A stretch of 52,500 nt of DNA from Cristatella mucedo (Eukaryota > Bryozoa > Phylactolaemata > Cristatellidae): contig WPIO01000001.1 in the NCBI GenBank assembly GCA_009760855.2, positions 6,487,501-6,540,000 on the forward strand. Reading direction: 5' to 3'. The translations under genes were made by a program, and so were the position numbers. The notes beneath the pieces are model-generated. The model made no database searches. It was given only the letters and a program-made list of their open reading frames with translations, and had not been told where the DNA came from. Shown piece after piece: positions 1-9,432 of this stretch (the first letter of the stretch is position 1; every line of letters begins with the position of its first letter).

Positions 1-780
1 CTCAGATAATTCAGTTTTTCATGGCCGACAAAATCTCACCAGAGCATACGATTTTCATAAGTTAGCAATGTTTGTAAAAAAAAATAGACATGCTACCAAC
101 CTTGTTATCTAACCAGGTGAAAATATGCGCAATGACTCTGCTGTTGTAGTAACTGGGCAACTTCTGGCTAGCGACATTGTTACCATTCTCGACAGATACT
201 ATTTTCTAGTACTGTTGGAGCACTGCAAACTGTTTCTGGAACCCATGTGAAAACAAGTTAATGATGCATGTTTTTCCCCACCTAGTAGTCCAACCGAGGT
301 GGCAGCATGTGCAATCTGGTGCAAATACTACTTCCTCATATTTCTCTTACCCTGTGGTAGTATTTTTGGCCGTTATTTTATCAAATTCAGCAAAGTTTCA
401 GATTTGTGTTAATACCCATGCTGCATAGATTTTTTGGGCCAGTATTGTATAGTGGCAGAAGAGCATTGGTAACTTAGTACATTATAAAACTTGACAAATA
501 TCAAGCAATAATTCGACTTCAAAATGCCACTCAGTCTAGCTGTCTCTCACTCATTCTGACTGTCTACGTCTTGTATCCCTTTGTGTGTTTGTGTGTGTCT
601 CTTCTCTCCCTCCCTCCCTCCCTCCCTTCCTCCCTCCCTCCCCCCCCCTCGTGCTCTCCCTCCTTCTGTCCCTCTCTTTATCTCCCTCCTTCCTTCTGTC
701 AGGCTAAAAACTAGGTTTGCCCGTATCCCTACACTTCTTTGTCCGTCAATGCTTCTTTGTCGTGCTATGTATTTTGGTAT
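1..780. other. Non-coding stretch with CT-rich run
   Basis: No exon with convincing splice sites or a familiar protein is visible. The first 500 bases are AT-rich. From about 598 to 700 there is a pyrimidine-rich run built of repeated CTCC and TTCC units. Short open frames across it are low-complexity Ser/Pro/Leu. Confidence 0.5.
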
Positions 781-784
781 TTAC

Positions 785-936
785 TGATAGATGGGCATGT
801 TCATTTATTGGGCATGGCTGCACATGGATATTTCAATTGCATATCACTTTGCAGCAAATGTAAAGCGCCTAGAAAGAGATTAAGTTCTCTGAGGGCGCTT
901 TATCAAGTGCAATATTATTATTATTATTATTATGGA
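785..936 (+). mobile_element. LINE 3' end (L2/CR1-like), truncated copy
   Basis: This is the 3' terminus of the non-LTR retrotransposon family seen about ten times in the window. It carries the terminal hairpin AGAGATTAAGTTCTCT, flanked by the outer stem AAGCGCC and GGGCGCTT, and ends in an (ATT)n tail at about 915-935. No coding sequence remains. Hairpin plus short-repeat tail is typical of CR1/L2-clade elements, and the reverse-transcriptase pieces in longer copies support this. Confidence 0.8.
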
Positions 937-1995
937 AATTTAGCACGTGTAAGCTGTGCTATTGTTATCACGTGTCTGTCCGTGGCAGCACCCTAAACTC
1001 GTCTCCGACTTCAGACCAGCACGGCTGTACCACTGAACCAAGGACATTTGGGAAACATAGGACTAAGTGAGATCTACAGGCATCTGTTTGTGAGGGGGCC
1101 TCGCGGTTCATGTTTACCACCTGCATTCATCGCGATTTAGTCACTACTTGTTCTGCTTCCTTAATTCCATAGCCTCCATTGATCCTTTGCTCGAGTCCAC
1201 CCTTGTGATTACATTTTAAGCTGGGGCCCAAGTGAAGCTCGGCAGACTGAGCTTCAGCACAGCCAGGTTTTTTGCCTTGCCTCTCAGGGCACAGGGGCTT
1301 GAGCCCAGTTGTAGCAATGTCCAGTGTGATAAGTAGGATGTTGAGTCTCGTTTTTTCACAAAGAGGCAGACCCGGCCAGCCAGTGGAGCTACACTCGTAA
1401 AAATACTGTTCTGACTAAGCCACGCCTTCTTCAGTCAGGCTAGCTGCTCAGCTGACCGATGGTCGTTCTCTGTGTCCTCTGTAGTGCTGCCCCTCCCCTC
1501 CCTTCCCCCTGCTGCTGCAGCCTGATGCACTTTGCCAGCTAGTAGGATCATCAGCTTGCTCTCAATGCTTCGACTGCCAGTGAGTACCAAAGAGAATTCT
1601 GGGTCGGCTTTTATGGAAATGAATGAATAATGCTAATAATGCACCAAAAGTGCTTCGGTCCCCAGCCGAATTAGACCACTAGATTAGCACGTCGCTATCA
1701 CGCCTTAGCGACAGCAAGAGTCAGCAAGTGGAGTCTATTCTGGCTCCTCTCCCCGGCCACCTTAGGGCGACAGTGACTTGCTATACTCCCTGAGGGACAG
1801 TATTTTGCCTGCATAGTTTGCCTGGGTCGATCAGGCCAGCTTGAAAGCACCGAGTCTATGCGTAGATTGGTCGAAGCTTCAGCCATATTTGTTTTTACAG
1901 GTAAACACTTGCCACAGCCCTAAGGAAGATTGCTGGTACTTCAGAGTAAAACTATAATAAAAAAGATGATCTCGCCGGCCCCAGAACTTCAACTG
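937..1995. other. Non-coding stretch, nothing recognised
   Basis: Mixed-composition DNA. Open frames are short on both strands, and none joins to a good splice site or resembles a known protein. Confidence 0.4.
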
Positions 1996-1997
1996 TT

Positions 1998-2150
1998 TAA
2001 AATATAATTCATTTGTATAGCACCTTAAGAGAACCTATTCTCTATTCAGATGTTTCACAAATGCCACAAAAGCCCACGACCTCAGTCATCAAATACGTTC
2101 ATATTGACCTTGGCTGGGCGAGTACCTTAACCACTGGGCCAAACCATCGC
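1998..2150 (-). mobile_element. SINE-B copy (tRNA-derived, LINE-like tail)
   Basis: Read on the minus strand, a tRNA-like head comes first with an A box close to TGGCCCAGTGGTTAAGG, then a weak B box near GTCGTGGGCTTTTG. It is followed by the hairpin segment AGAGAATAGGTTCTCT and the tail CTATACAAATGAATTA. The head is partly rearranged in this copy, with extra bases between the A and B boxes. It is a relic rather than a tRNA gene. Confidence 0.75.
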
Positions 2151-2520
2151 TTTGAATTCTGACTGCTAGTAGTCTAACCCCTTGCGACATTCAACTGGCA
2201 ACGAAGCGTAGCTGGGCAGACAGCAGTGGCCGGCAGCACCGCATGAAATTGTTTGGCTCCCGACACGAGTCCTGTGTTACCTTGGTGAGGCTGACGGAAC
2301 AGGAAAGTGCTAGTGTCACGTGGTCACGAGGTCCATCTGGCTTTGATTGTGGTGCTTTGACCGTCAATTGCGAATGGCCGATAACCATCCACAGCCATGG
2401 GCTTTATGGGCTGTGGATGGTTGCCTATGGTTGCCATGCAGTCTCTCGCCACAGTACGACAGCATCTGCCTGCGCCTGCTCTGGCAGGAAGGCAGGGGCC
2501 ATCGCGTTGTTGTTGTTGCT
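2151..2520. other. Non-coding stretch, nothing recognised
   Basis: Open frames of about 65 to 110 codons occur on both strands but overlap one another and look random. A short direct repeat around CCACAGCCATGGGC and GGGCTGTGGATGG at 2390-2420 forms a small inverted repeat. Nothing else is visible. Confidence 0.35.
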
Positions 2521-2521
2521 T

Positions 2522-2742
2522 TTAATAATAATAATAATAATAATATTGCACTTGATAAAGCGCCCTCAGAGAACTTAATCTCTTTTTAGGCGCTTTACAT
2601 TTGTTGCAAAGTGATATGCAATAGAATAGTAAGTAAAATCATGCTTGAAAAACAAACAAAATGAATAACATGGTTAGGGGTTACATGCACTGGGTCAGCA
2701 TGCAAATGTGGTTAGTGGCAGCATGAACAGTGTCAGCACTTT
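2522..2742 (-). mobile_element. LINE 3' end, truncated copy
   Basis: An (AAT)n tract at 2524-2545 is followed by the hairpin terminus on the minus strand and about 190 bases of conserved 3' untranslated sequence. It is nearly identical to the copies at 4423 and 49804. It stops abruptly at about 2742 next to a (TTG)n run, as expected for 5' truncation. No reverse transcriptase remains. Confidence 0.85.
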
Positions 2743-3160
2743 TGTTGTTGTTGTTGTTGCCTAGGCTTGCTAGCTGCCGTCCCGCTCAGCAAGTTAGTGA
2801 CAGCAGGCGCTACCGGCTGTATAGATGTAACTTAAGATATTGGGGCAGCTAAACCATCAGCTAGATTCTTGCGGTACTATCAAACACCCGAGATGGCATC
2901 ATATCAACATGCCATGATGTCGTCGGCACGAGAGTTAAACCTCGGACCTCGAGACTAGAGTCGAAAGCCTTATCAACTCTGTCCTTTCGGCTGCCAGCTG
3001 CCACCAACGTTGCAACAGCAGCGGCGGCTAGCAGCTGCTGCTTCGAGTGGAGCTATCGCCGGCGAGGTGCTGCCAGGCACGGCTGGCTGCTCGGTGAGAG
3101 AGCTGCTGTGACCCTTCCTGTCTTCTTCTTCTCTTTCTTCTTCCTGTCTTCTTCTTGCAG
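2743..3160 (+). other. Probable intron end with strong polypyrimidine tract
   Basis: No gene is seen until a long pyrimidine tract at about 3115-3157 made of TTCTTC units, ending in CTTCTTGCAG. This is a near-ideal 3' splice site for the exon beginning at 3161. Confidence 0.45.
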
Positions 3161-3347
3161 GTGCTTCAGAGCTTCGGCCCTCGGAAGCCCGACAAGCTGC
3201 TCAGTGCCTCGCAGAGGCACGTGCTGCTGCTCGGCAACGATTGTGGTGACCTGCAGGACTTGCTGCAGCGGCACGGAGCGACGTCGGAAGGAGGACGCGC
3301 GGCCGACGGCACGGCCGCGGAGGACGATGTGCACTCTCTCGAGTCCG
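3161..3347 (+). CDS. Exon A of an unrecognised gene
   Basis: I do not recognise the protein. The exon follows a long pyrimidine tract and CTTGCAG and opens in phase 0. It encodes about 62 residues beginning VLQSFGPRKPDKLLSASQRH, continuing through VLLLGNDCGDLQDLLQRHG, then an acidic stretch ending EDDVHSLES. The first 40 residues look like ordinary amphipathic coding sequence rather than low complexity. The proposed 5' splice site is CCG|GTATGG at 3348, which ends the exon in phase 1. The frame stays open to a stop at 3490 with Ala/Gly/Ser runs, so an unspliced terminal exon is the alternative. Phase and reading frame connect to the exon at 5632. The gene would begin upstream. Confidence 0.45.
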
Positions 3348-4420
3348 GTATGGCAGCAGCGGCAGTGACGACTACCCCTGCGGTGGAAGCAGCGACCAGC
3401 GGTGGCGCTGGCAGAAGCAGCAGCAGCAGCGGTGGTGGCAGTAGAGACTGCCGCTGCCGCCGCCGCTGCTGCACGGCCCTGCTATCCTGACTGGCTCTGA
3501 GGTCGGGCGATTGTGAAGCTGCTCCTTCTATCTGGAGCCGGGGATGCTGCTTATGGTTGGTTTAAAGGGGTCCCCTGCTCTCCAACTCAGCCTATAAAGA
3601 TAATAATTGTAGCACTGATGGTAGTGTGCAGTTTTGTTTGCAGCTCCTCCTGATAGCTAGCAGCAGTGTGGAAGAGGGCATCATCAGCAGCCACCTGCTG
3701 CTCGCCACCTGCCTGCTGCTGCTACGTAGCTAATGCTAATTTTTGTTCTTCGTCATCCTTTCACTGAAAATAGACGGGTCGAGTGCAAATGTTGAGCCTC
3801 AGGTAGTGCTGCACGACGGTGAGCTAGCAGTGGGGACAATTCTAGACGTGGCACATCACCCTGGGTGCACACCGCCATATTTCCTCTCGAATTCTGCAAG
3901 CTCAAGTGGGCAGAGCATTGTGATATATAATAATATATGAATAGCCAGGTCCAGGCAGCTTGATGAAAAGATAGAGATAGAGATAGAGATAGTAAGGGAG
4001 TGATAGAGAGAAAGACTTGTACCTGAGCGTTGCAGAATGAAACGTTGCTAGCATAGGACAAGGTACACGAGTTTAATTGCTTATCTGCATACACATGCAT
4101 GTCCATCACGCCAAATCAGAGAAGAAAATACGTCGTTTCCTAGACGATCACCACATGTGTGCCTATGCTGGTTGTCTGCTATTGGCCGCTTCTGAGGTAG
4201 ACGTGTATTTGAGCACTCACTTTCATGTGCGTGTGTGTGTGTGCGTGCGTGCGCGCGCGCGAGCGCGCACTGTTTTCTCTGTTGCACGCTCAGCTGCTCC
4301 TGCTCCCCATAGGCTCGATAAACGGCTTAAGACGTTGTGCAACGCATTCAGGCTGCTTGCGTTCTGCTCGACGAGCTTGCCTGAGTTGCATCGACGGAAT
4401 CCGAATCGGAAGAACCTGAA
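3348..4420. other. Probable intron; CAG-rich start and a Z-DNA-prone run
   Basis: The first 140 bases stay open and are rich in CAG and GGC triplets. After that nothing coding is evident. There is a short GATAGA repeat at 3969-3992 and an alternating purine-pyrimidine run (GT then GC) at about 4227-4267. Confidence 0.35.
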
Positions 4421-4421
4421 T

Positions 4422-4645
4422 GCTAATAATAATAATAATATTGCACTTGATAAAGCGCCCTCAGAGAACTTAATCTCTTTTTAGGCGCTTTACATTTGTT
4501 GCAAAGTGATATGCAATAGAATAGTAAGTAAAATCATGCTTGAAAAACAAACAAAATGAATAATATGGTTAGGGGTGACATGCACAGGGTCAGCATGCAA
4601 ATGTGGTTAGTGGCAGCATGCACAGTGTCAGCAAGCATAAGCACA
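4422..4645 (-). mobile_element. LINE 3' end, truncated copy
   Basis: An (AAT)n tract is followed by the conserved hairpin terminus and 3' untranslated region on the minus strand. It is almost base-for-base like the copy at 2522 and ends near 4645 at a slightly different point. High identity between these two copies suggests fairly recent insertion. Confidence 0.85.
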
Positions 4646-4890
4646 TACTACTCAGCTTGTCCCGTTCATTATTCTTTCTATTAGCATTCGCCCGCCATCG
4701 AATTCATTTGCTCGCATGCTGCAGTACGCATCACTCAGTGGCCTCCAACATCCTTGCGCTTTGCTGACTCAGCATGCAAATGAGCTTAGAAATACTGTCA
4801 CCGACCACGTTGGAGGCTGACGGCATGCATGCCGAAGCCGTGCCTGGCATTGCTGCTGCTCACATGCAGACGTGCATATGAAGGAGATAC
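4646..4890. other. Short non-coding stretch
   Basis: Nothing recognised. It leads into an AT-rich patch that belongs to the tail of the SINE at 4892. Confidence 0.3.
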
Positions 4891-4891
4891 A

Positions 4892-5046
4892 ATTAATTTA
4901 ATATAATTATAATTCATTTGTATAGTACCCCAAGAGAACTTAATCTCTATTCAGGTGCTTCACAAATGCTTCGGGGCTCGAGCCCACGACCTCAGCCAGA
5001 CCTTGGTCGGGGCGAGCACCTTAACCACTGGACCAAACCAGCTCGG
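4892..5046 (-). mobile_element. SINE-B, near-complete copy
   Basis: On the minus strand the element starts with a tRNA-like head: A box within GGTCCAGTGGTTAAGGTG and B box GTGGGCTCGAGCCCC. A linker follows, then the hairpin AGAGATTAAGTTCTCT, which is identical to the LINE 3' hairpin. It ends CTATACAAATGAATTA plus an AT-rich tail. It is one of the two best copies for defining the family. Confidence 0.8.
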
Positions 5047-5631
5047 TGCCTCCCCTGTGCACCAGGAGGCCCTCTCTTGTCCGCCGTCGGTCACGACAGG
5101 GCTTCTCGGCAGCTGCTTTGGGACCCATGTAGATCATGCAACTCGTGTCGCTGTCAGCTGCTCTTGCTTGCATTCGCTCCATGAGACTTTATTGAGTCCT
5201 CCTCTCTTTACTCGTCTGCCTCTCTCAGCTGCTCTCTCACCGCATTTGGGTCGTGCATTTCTAGAGTGATCTAATCAGACTATGAATGCTTAAGTATAAA
5301 TCTGCATCATCCGTAACCCGATGGCTATGCAGAAGATGTTCAGCAGGCGCCTGCCACTGCAGATACCCGTTTGCTACCACGGCGTGATGACAGGGCATGG
5401 CCTTGCGGCTCTTGTGGTCTGTGTGGCTAGTGAGTTACCAAATAAGGCTAGGCAGTCAGTTTCGTGGCCACGGGTGAATAAAGGCCAAGTAACTCAGCTG
5501 CTTTCTGGGTGTCATAGATATTTTGCTTTCTTGTTCGGGGGGGGGGGGGACATGAGTCAACTTGTTCGTTGTGTGCTCGACTAAGATTGCTGCTGCTCAA
5601 CAGCTGCCACCAATGGTTTCCTCTGGTACAG
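5047..5631. other. Probable intron segment; G13 homopolymer
   Basis: No exon is recognised. There is a run of 13 G at about 5537-5549. The last 30 bases supply the 3' splice site TTTCCTCTGGTACAG for the exon at 5632. A second possible acceptor, CTGCTCAACAG, lies at about 5603. Confidence 0.35.
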
Positions 5632-5893
5632 GCCTCAGTTGGGAGTACACGTGCCAGTCCGAAGCCAGCGCTGCGCTGCGGACACCGTCAGTGCAGAAGC
5701 CACTGCCGACAGCAGAGAGTGCCGAGGCTCCATCTGCAGCCACGGCTAGCGGCAGTGTCGGCACATCAACCACTGCTTTGAGAACCTCTACTATTCACGC
5801 CATTCCACTAGCTCAGGTGTATGCTCCTGTCGCGTCTATTGAAGACTTGAGGTCAGTGACGCATGTCGGAAGTGGGACACTCTCCAGACAAGC
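5632..5893 (+). CDS. Exon B of an unrecognised gene
   Basis: The block lies between an acceptor (CTCTGGTACAG) and a strong donor (AAGC|GTGAGTGG at 5894). It starts in phase 1 and ends in phase 2. The 87 residues include GLSWEYTCQSEASAALRTP near the start and IPLAQVYAPVASIEDLR then SVTHVGSGTLSRQ near the end. The middle is Ser/Ala/Thr-rich. The start phase matches the end phase of the exon at 3161, and the end phase matches the start phase of the exon at 12843, so the three can be read as one open frame of about 440 codons. The function is unknown; the Ser-rich composition suggests a disordered region of a cytoplasmic or scaffold-type protein. If the acceptor at 5603 is used instead, the phase to exon A breaks. 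Confidence 0.45.
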
Positions 5894-6700
5894 GTGAGTG
5901 GCTTTTGCAGGCGTTTGCTGCTGCCACATATTGCTACTTCTTCCTGCTGCTACTGCTACTCCCTCCCTGCTGCTGTTGCTGCTTCTTCCTGCTTGTGCTG
6001 CCACTGCTATTACTTGCTGCTTTCGACGATGGCCACTGCTGCCTTCATACTAATATAGACTGCCAATACAGTCGAAGTTGATCGATTGTGCTTTTTAAGA
6101 ATGCGCTCGGGCCGGCAAATAGGCATTCTTGTATGCAGAGTAATCGCATATTCGAAGTGAAGCAAATACTGCAAAAACATCATGGATGCAGAACTGCCAT
6201 TCTTATAAGCCGAGTGTTCCTACATTCCTATGTGTGTGGAGTCGACCGTATAGAGCAGGTCTTGGCATTTGCAATTTTTTGCGCGGCTGGTTTTCCCTTT
6301 TCAGCAAGCCTGGTGCGATGTACTAGAAGCACATCAGTATCAGCAGGAGTTAAAAATAAAAAGCCAACAAGAGGTCAGCGCAGCAATTGGCAAGATGCGA
6401 GCCTGCTGGCTGCAGGCGGGACTGGCTAGAGCTGATAGCAGGGTGCTACTGGTCGTGGCAGCAGGGCGGTTTGGGTGGAAGTCGACTCAGACGTCGCAAG
6501 CTGGCATGCTTTCGCCAGCCCCGGAGCCGTGCCCAGGTAGATCCGCGCTGCTCTAGGTGGGGGCCACAGATGGAACCTAAAGCAGTGAGTGGCCGGCAGA
6601 CCAAGGGCATCCACATAACAAGCTGCTCATTCCTTTGACAGAATGGAGAGTAGGTGGCGGCTCAGAGCTTGCTAGCCCACCGTAACAGAGCCAGCAGAGA
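5894..6700. other. Probable intron; CTG-rich
   Basis: Dense CTG/TGC triplets at 5920-6030 give Leu/Cys-rich frames of no apparent meaning. No exon or repeat family is recognised. Confidence 0.35.
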
Positions 6701-6702
6701 GC

Positions 6703-6872
6703 TCTTAGCTGGCACCCACTAGGTAAGGCGGTTGCTTTCCCACGACCTCGGTCCCGAGGTTGTGGGTTTGAATCCTGCGGTGGGCGATCCTTTATCGCTG
6801 CTGCAAGCGGTGGCGATAGCCTTTAAGGCTCTCCTGTCGCTATACAAAAAGAGGCTGTCAAATCAGTTCGTA
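6703..6872 (+). mobile_element. SINE-A copy (tRNA-derived)
   Basis: The tRNA-like head runs over CACTAGGTAAGGCGGTTGC, and the B box is GTGGGTTTGAATCCTG. A central hairpin (TATCGCTGC pairing with the GGTGGCGATA side) is followed by the family tail GCTATACAAAAAGAG then CTGTCAAATCAG. Four other near-complete copies are in the window. It is not a tRNA gene: no anticodon arm or acceptor stem closes. Confidence 0.75.
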
Positions 6873-7380
6873 TTTTTAGCTATATAAATGAGTTATTTAT
6901 TTTAAAGTTAGCAGTGAGAACGGCTGGTGTAGTCTAGCCACCTGGCCAGCCACGGGGCGTCAAGGTCGTCGGCAGTCGGCAAGCAACGTCCAGTTGGTCG
7001 TGGATCTTTCGTCGTTTTTTGTTTTAATCATTTTTTAGGGTAACAACGGCCTACTACGGTTCGTGAAAACCCCTTTTCGTGGCCTAGCCTTCATCGTGCA
7101 GCAAGAAGCAGCAGAAGAAGCAGGAGACGAGGCCTTTGTCGTTAATCACTGGGTGTCGATCTCGGGTTGAAAAAGTGGCCACAGATTAGCATAGTAATTA
7201 AATGAAGTACAATAAATCATCGGCATAACCTCTTGAAGCACTACACTCTTTTGAGGCAATTCAAATATGCAGGAAATTGTGTCACGTGGTAGTGGAAGTC
7301 ACGAGATGCCATACAATTTCAGCAGGCAAGAGCACATATACGGCAATTCATGTGGGCGGAGCAAAGGCAGTGAGGAACGG
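6873..7380. other. Non-coding stretch, nothing recognised
   Basis: AT-richer DNA with no exon-like block and no family repeat that I can recognise. Confidence 0.35.
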
Positions 7381-7384
7381 GTCG

Positions 7385-8100
7385 GTTTCTAGCTTCCTTT
7401 TGAATGTCGTCAAGTCAGGGAATGCCGCACGATGTCAGCTGGTAGAATGATCCATGCTTTCGGAGCATATGATCTGAAGGTAAGGTTGCCAAAGGTTAAT
7501 TAGGGCCAATGCTAAATGACCAGTGTCAGAGGATGTATGAGAGAAGCCTGGAAGTTACTTACTATTTTAACGAGAGGTAAGCAGAAGCAGAAGAATGAAG
7601 ACAAATAAAATTCGGTGCCATGACCTTGAATTCGATACCCTGAGTGATGGGGAGCCTGTGGAGATCGGTAAGAAGGGATGTCATGTGGCAGTTGCAACAT
7701 TCACGACTGTGACATCCTTATCTAAGCACACCCACTAACTTTGCTGAAACTATGTAGACTTATCCGTGGAACTGATAGGGTCATGTAATGGAAGATCGTT
7801 TGGGAAAGAAATAGAAAGCAAGACTTCATTTGTATAGCCTCCCTAGAGAGCTTGATGTCTATTAAGGCTCTTTGCACATGCCGAACGGCTCTAGCCCACG
7901 AACAATGGTTGTTAAAGGCAAGTACCTTACTCCTGGGCCCAACCAAAGAGGACACCCAGATTCCAAGCAGAAAATACAGGGGACATGCTGGGCCAATCAA
8001 GTTCTAAGGATGCGACTTTCGAATTTCTGAGGGAAGCTAGGTTTACCCATAGCTATTGCACTGGTTTTTATATTTGATTCGATTTGAGAAAGTTGCTGCC
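7385..8100 (-). mobile_element. LINE relic, reverse-transcriptase C-terminal region, decayed
   Basis: On the minus strand the order of segments matches the better copies at 17001 and 49804: the region after the palm domain (equivalent to MAANFLKLND), the SLDDHI-like segment, the HWLP-like segment and the C-terminal tail. The copy has many indels and stops, and lacks roughly the middle of the region. It is interrupted by a SINE-B at about 7818-7938. It is an old pseudogene copy. Confidence 0.65.
7818..7938 (-). mobile_element. SINE-B nested in a LINE relic
   Basis: The tail, the hairpin remnant and the tRNA-like head with GTGGGCTAGAGCC are recognisable on the minus strand. The LINE sequence resumes directly on the far side with GGACACCCAG. 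A short AAAGA motif on both sides could be the target-site duplication. Confidence 0.65.
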
Positions 8101-8412
<312 letters not shown>

Positions 8413-8634
8413 TATACATTATGAAAAGGAGTGAACCAAGCAAATTGAGTGTCCATGCCATAGCTGGTGAGTTAGCCCTACTAACAGGCAGTCGTGCTGT
8501 TCTTTTTAAATAATGCAAAATCTTTACAGAAGGAAAAATTAAAATGTATTCGAAACTTGGTTTAAGTTAGTTTGGTTATAAAATTCTTAAAATATATTTA
8601 GTTAAAATGTACAACTCGATGTTCAATTTCATTT

Positions 8635-8830
8635 ATGAGAGTTTATAGTGTACCTACATCTGCAAATTAGTGAATTATCTCCTCTGATATTTTTGCCATG
8701 ACACTCATCATAGCTGTTCCATCGTTGTAGCATTTTTAATATTACAAAGGGCACAGTATAAGAATGACGTAAGCGACATTCACTTATGGATCCACGAACG
8801 GGGACTCACTCGCATTCAAAACTAGCTTGT
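8635..8830 (+). repeat. Diverged direct repeat, copy 1
   Basis: This segment and 9245-9432 align along their length in the same orientation. Shared landmarks are AAATTAGT then AATTATCTCC, TTACAAAGG or ATCACAAAGG, GACGTAAGCGAC or TACGTCGGCGAC, and ACTCACTCGCAT. Identity is roughly two thirds by eye. No coding content is evident. The repeat may be an old segmental duplication or two copies of an unknown dispersed element. Confidence 0.6.
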
Positions 8831-9244
8831 ACTCTCAAAAAATCGCAGAAAAATCAATTTAAAGTGTAAGACTACTTTCAAGATACTTCAGTGAAAAAAA
8901 AATTAATTCCTGAAAAAATTAAAGAATCAAGACCAGTATTTCAATTTAGTAAAAAGTAAAGCTACTTCGAAGTTATTCGCCTTTCTTCGATTTTTCCAGA
9001 CAAAATACAAATTGGAAATGTAAAGAACATTTATATAAGTGTATTGCTGGACATAACTGCAATGACTCACCGACAGGCAGACAAGTCGCTAAGACTGACT
9101 TCCTGGTCAGGCTATTCATTTTTATCCGTTTCACTGAGAGGTAATCTCCACAGAGTTTAAATGTGTAAGAAAATGATGTGCTGATCACAAGTTTGCTCAT
9201 CACTGTTTCTTAATTTAATGAACGACTAAATTCTAAGCTTCAAC
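8831..9244. other. AT-rich spacer between diverged repeats
   Basis: AT-rich DNA with no exon. A frame of 76 codons on the minus strand (8973-9203) is unremarkable. Confidence 0.35.
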
Positions 9245-9432
9245 TATGAGAGTGCATGTTGTAGTAAATTAGTAAATTATCTCCCTTTATATTATTGAAA
9301 TGCCACTCCTCATTTCTGTACTATCGTAGTAGTACTATTAGTATCACAAAGGACACATCTCAAGCATTACGTCGGCGACTCATGTTTACGAACCCATTTA
9401 CTCAGTTACTCACTCGCATGCAAATTATTCGG
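9245..9432 (+). repeat. Diverged direct repeat, copy 2
   Basis: Second copy of the segment described at 8635, about 610 bases downstream and in the same orientation. Matching order and spacing of landmarks argue against chance. Confidence 0.6.
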
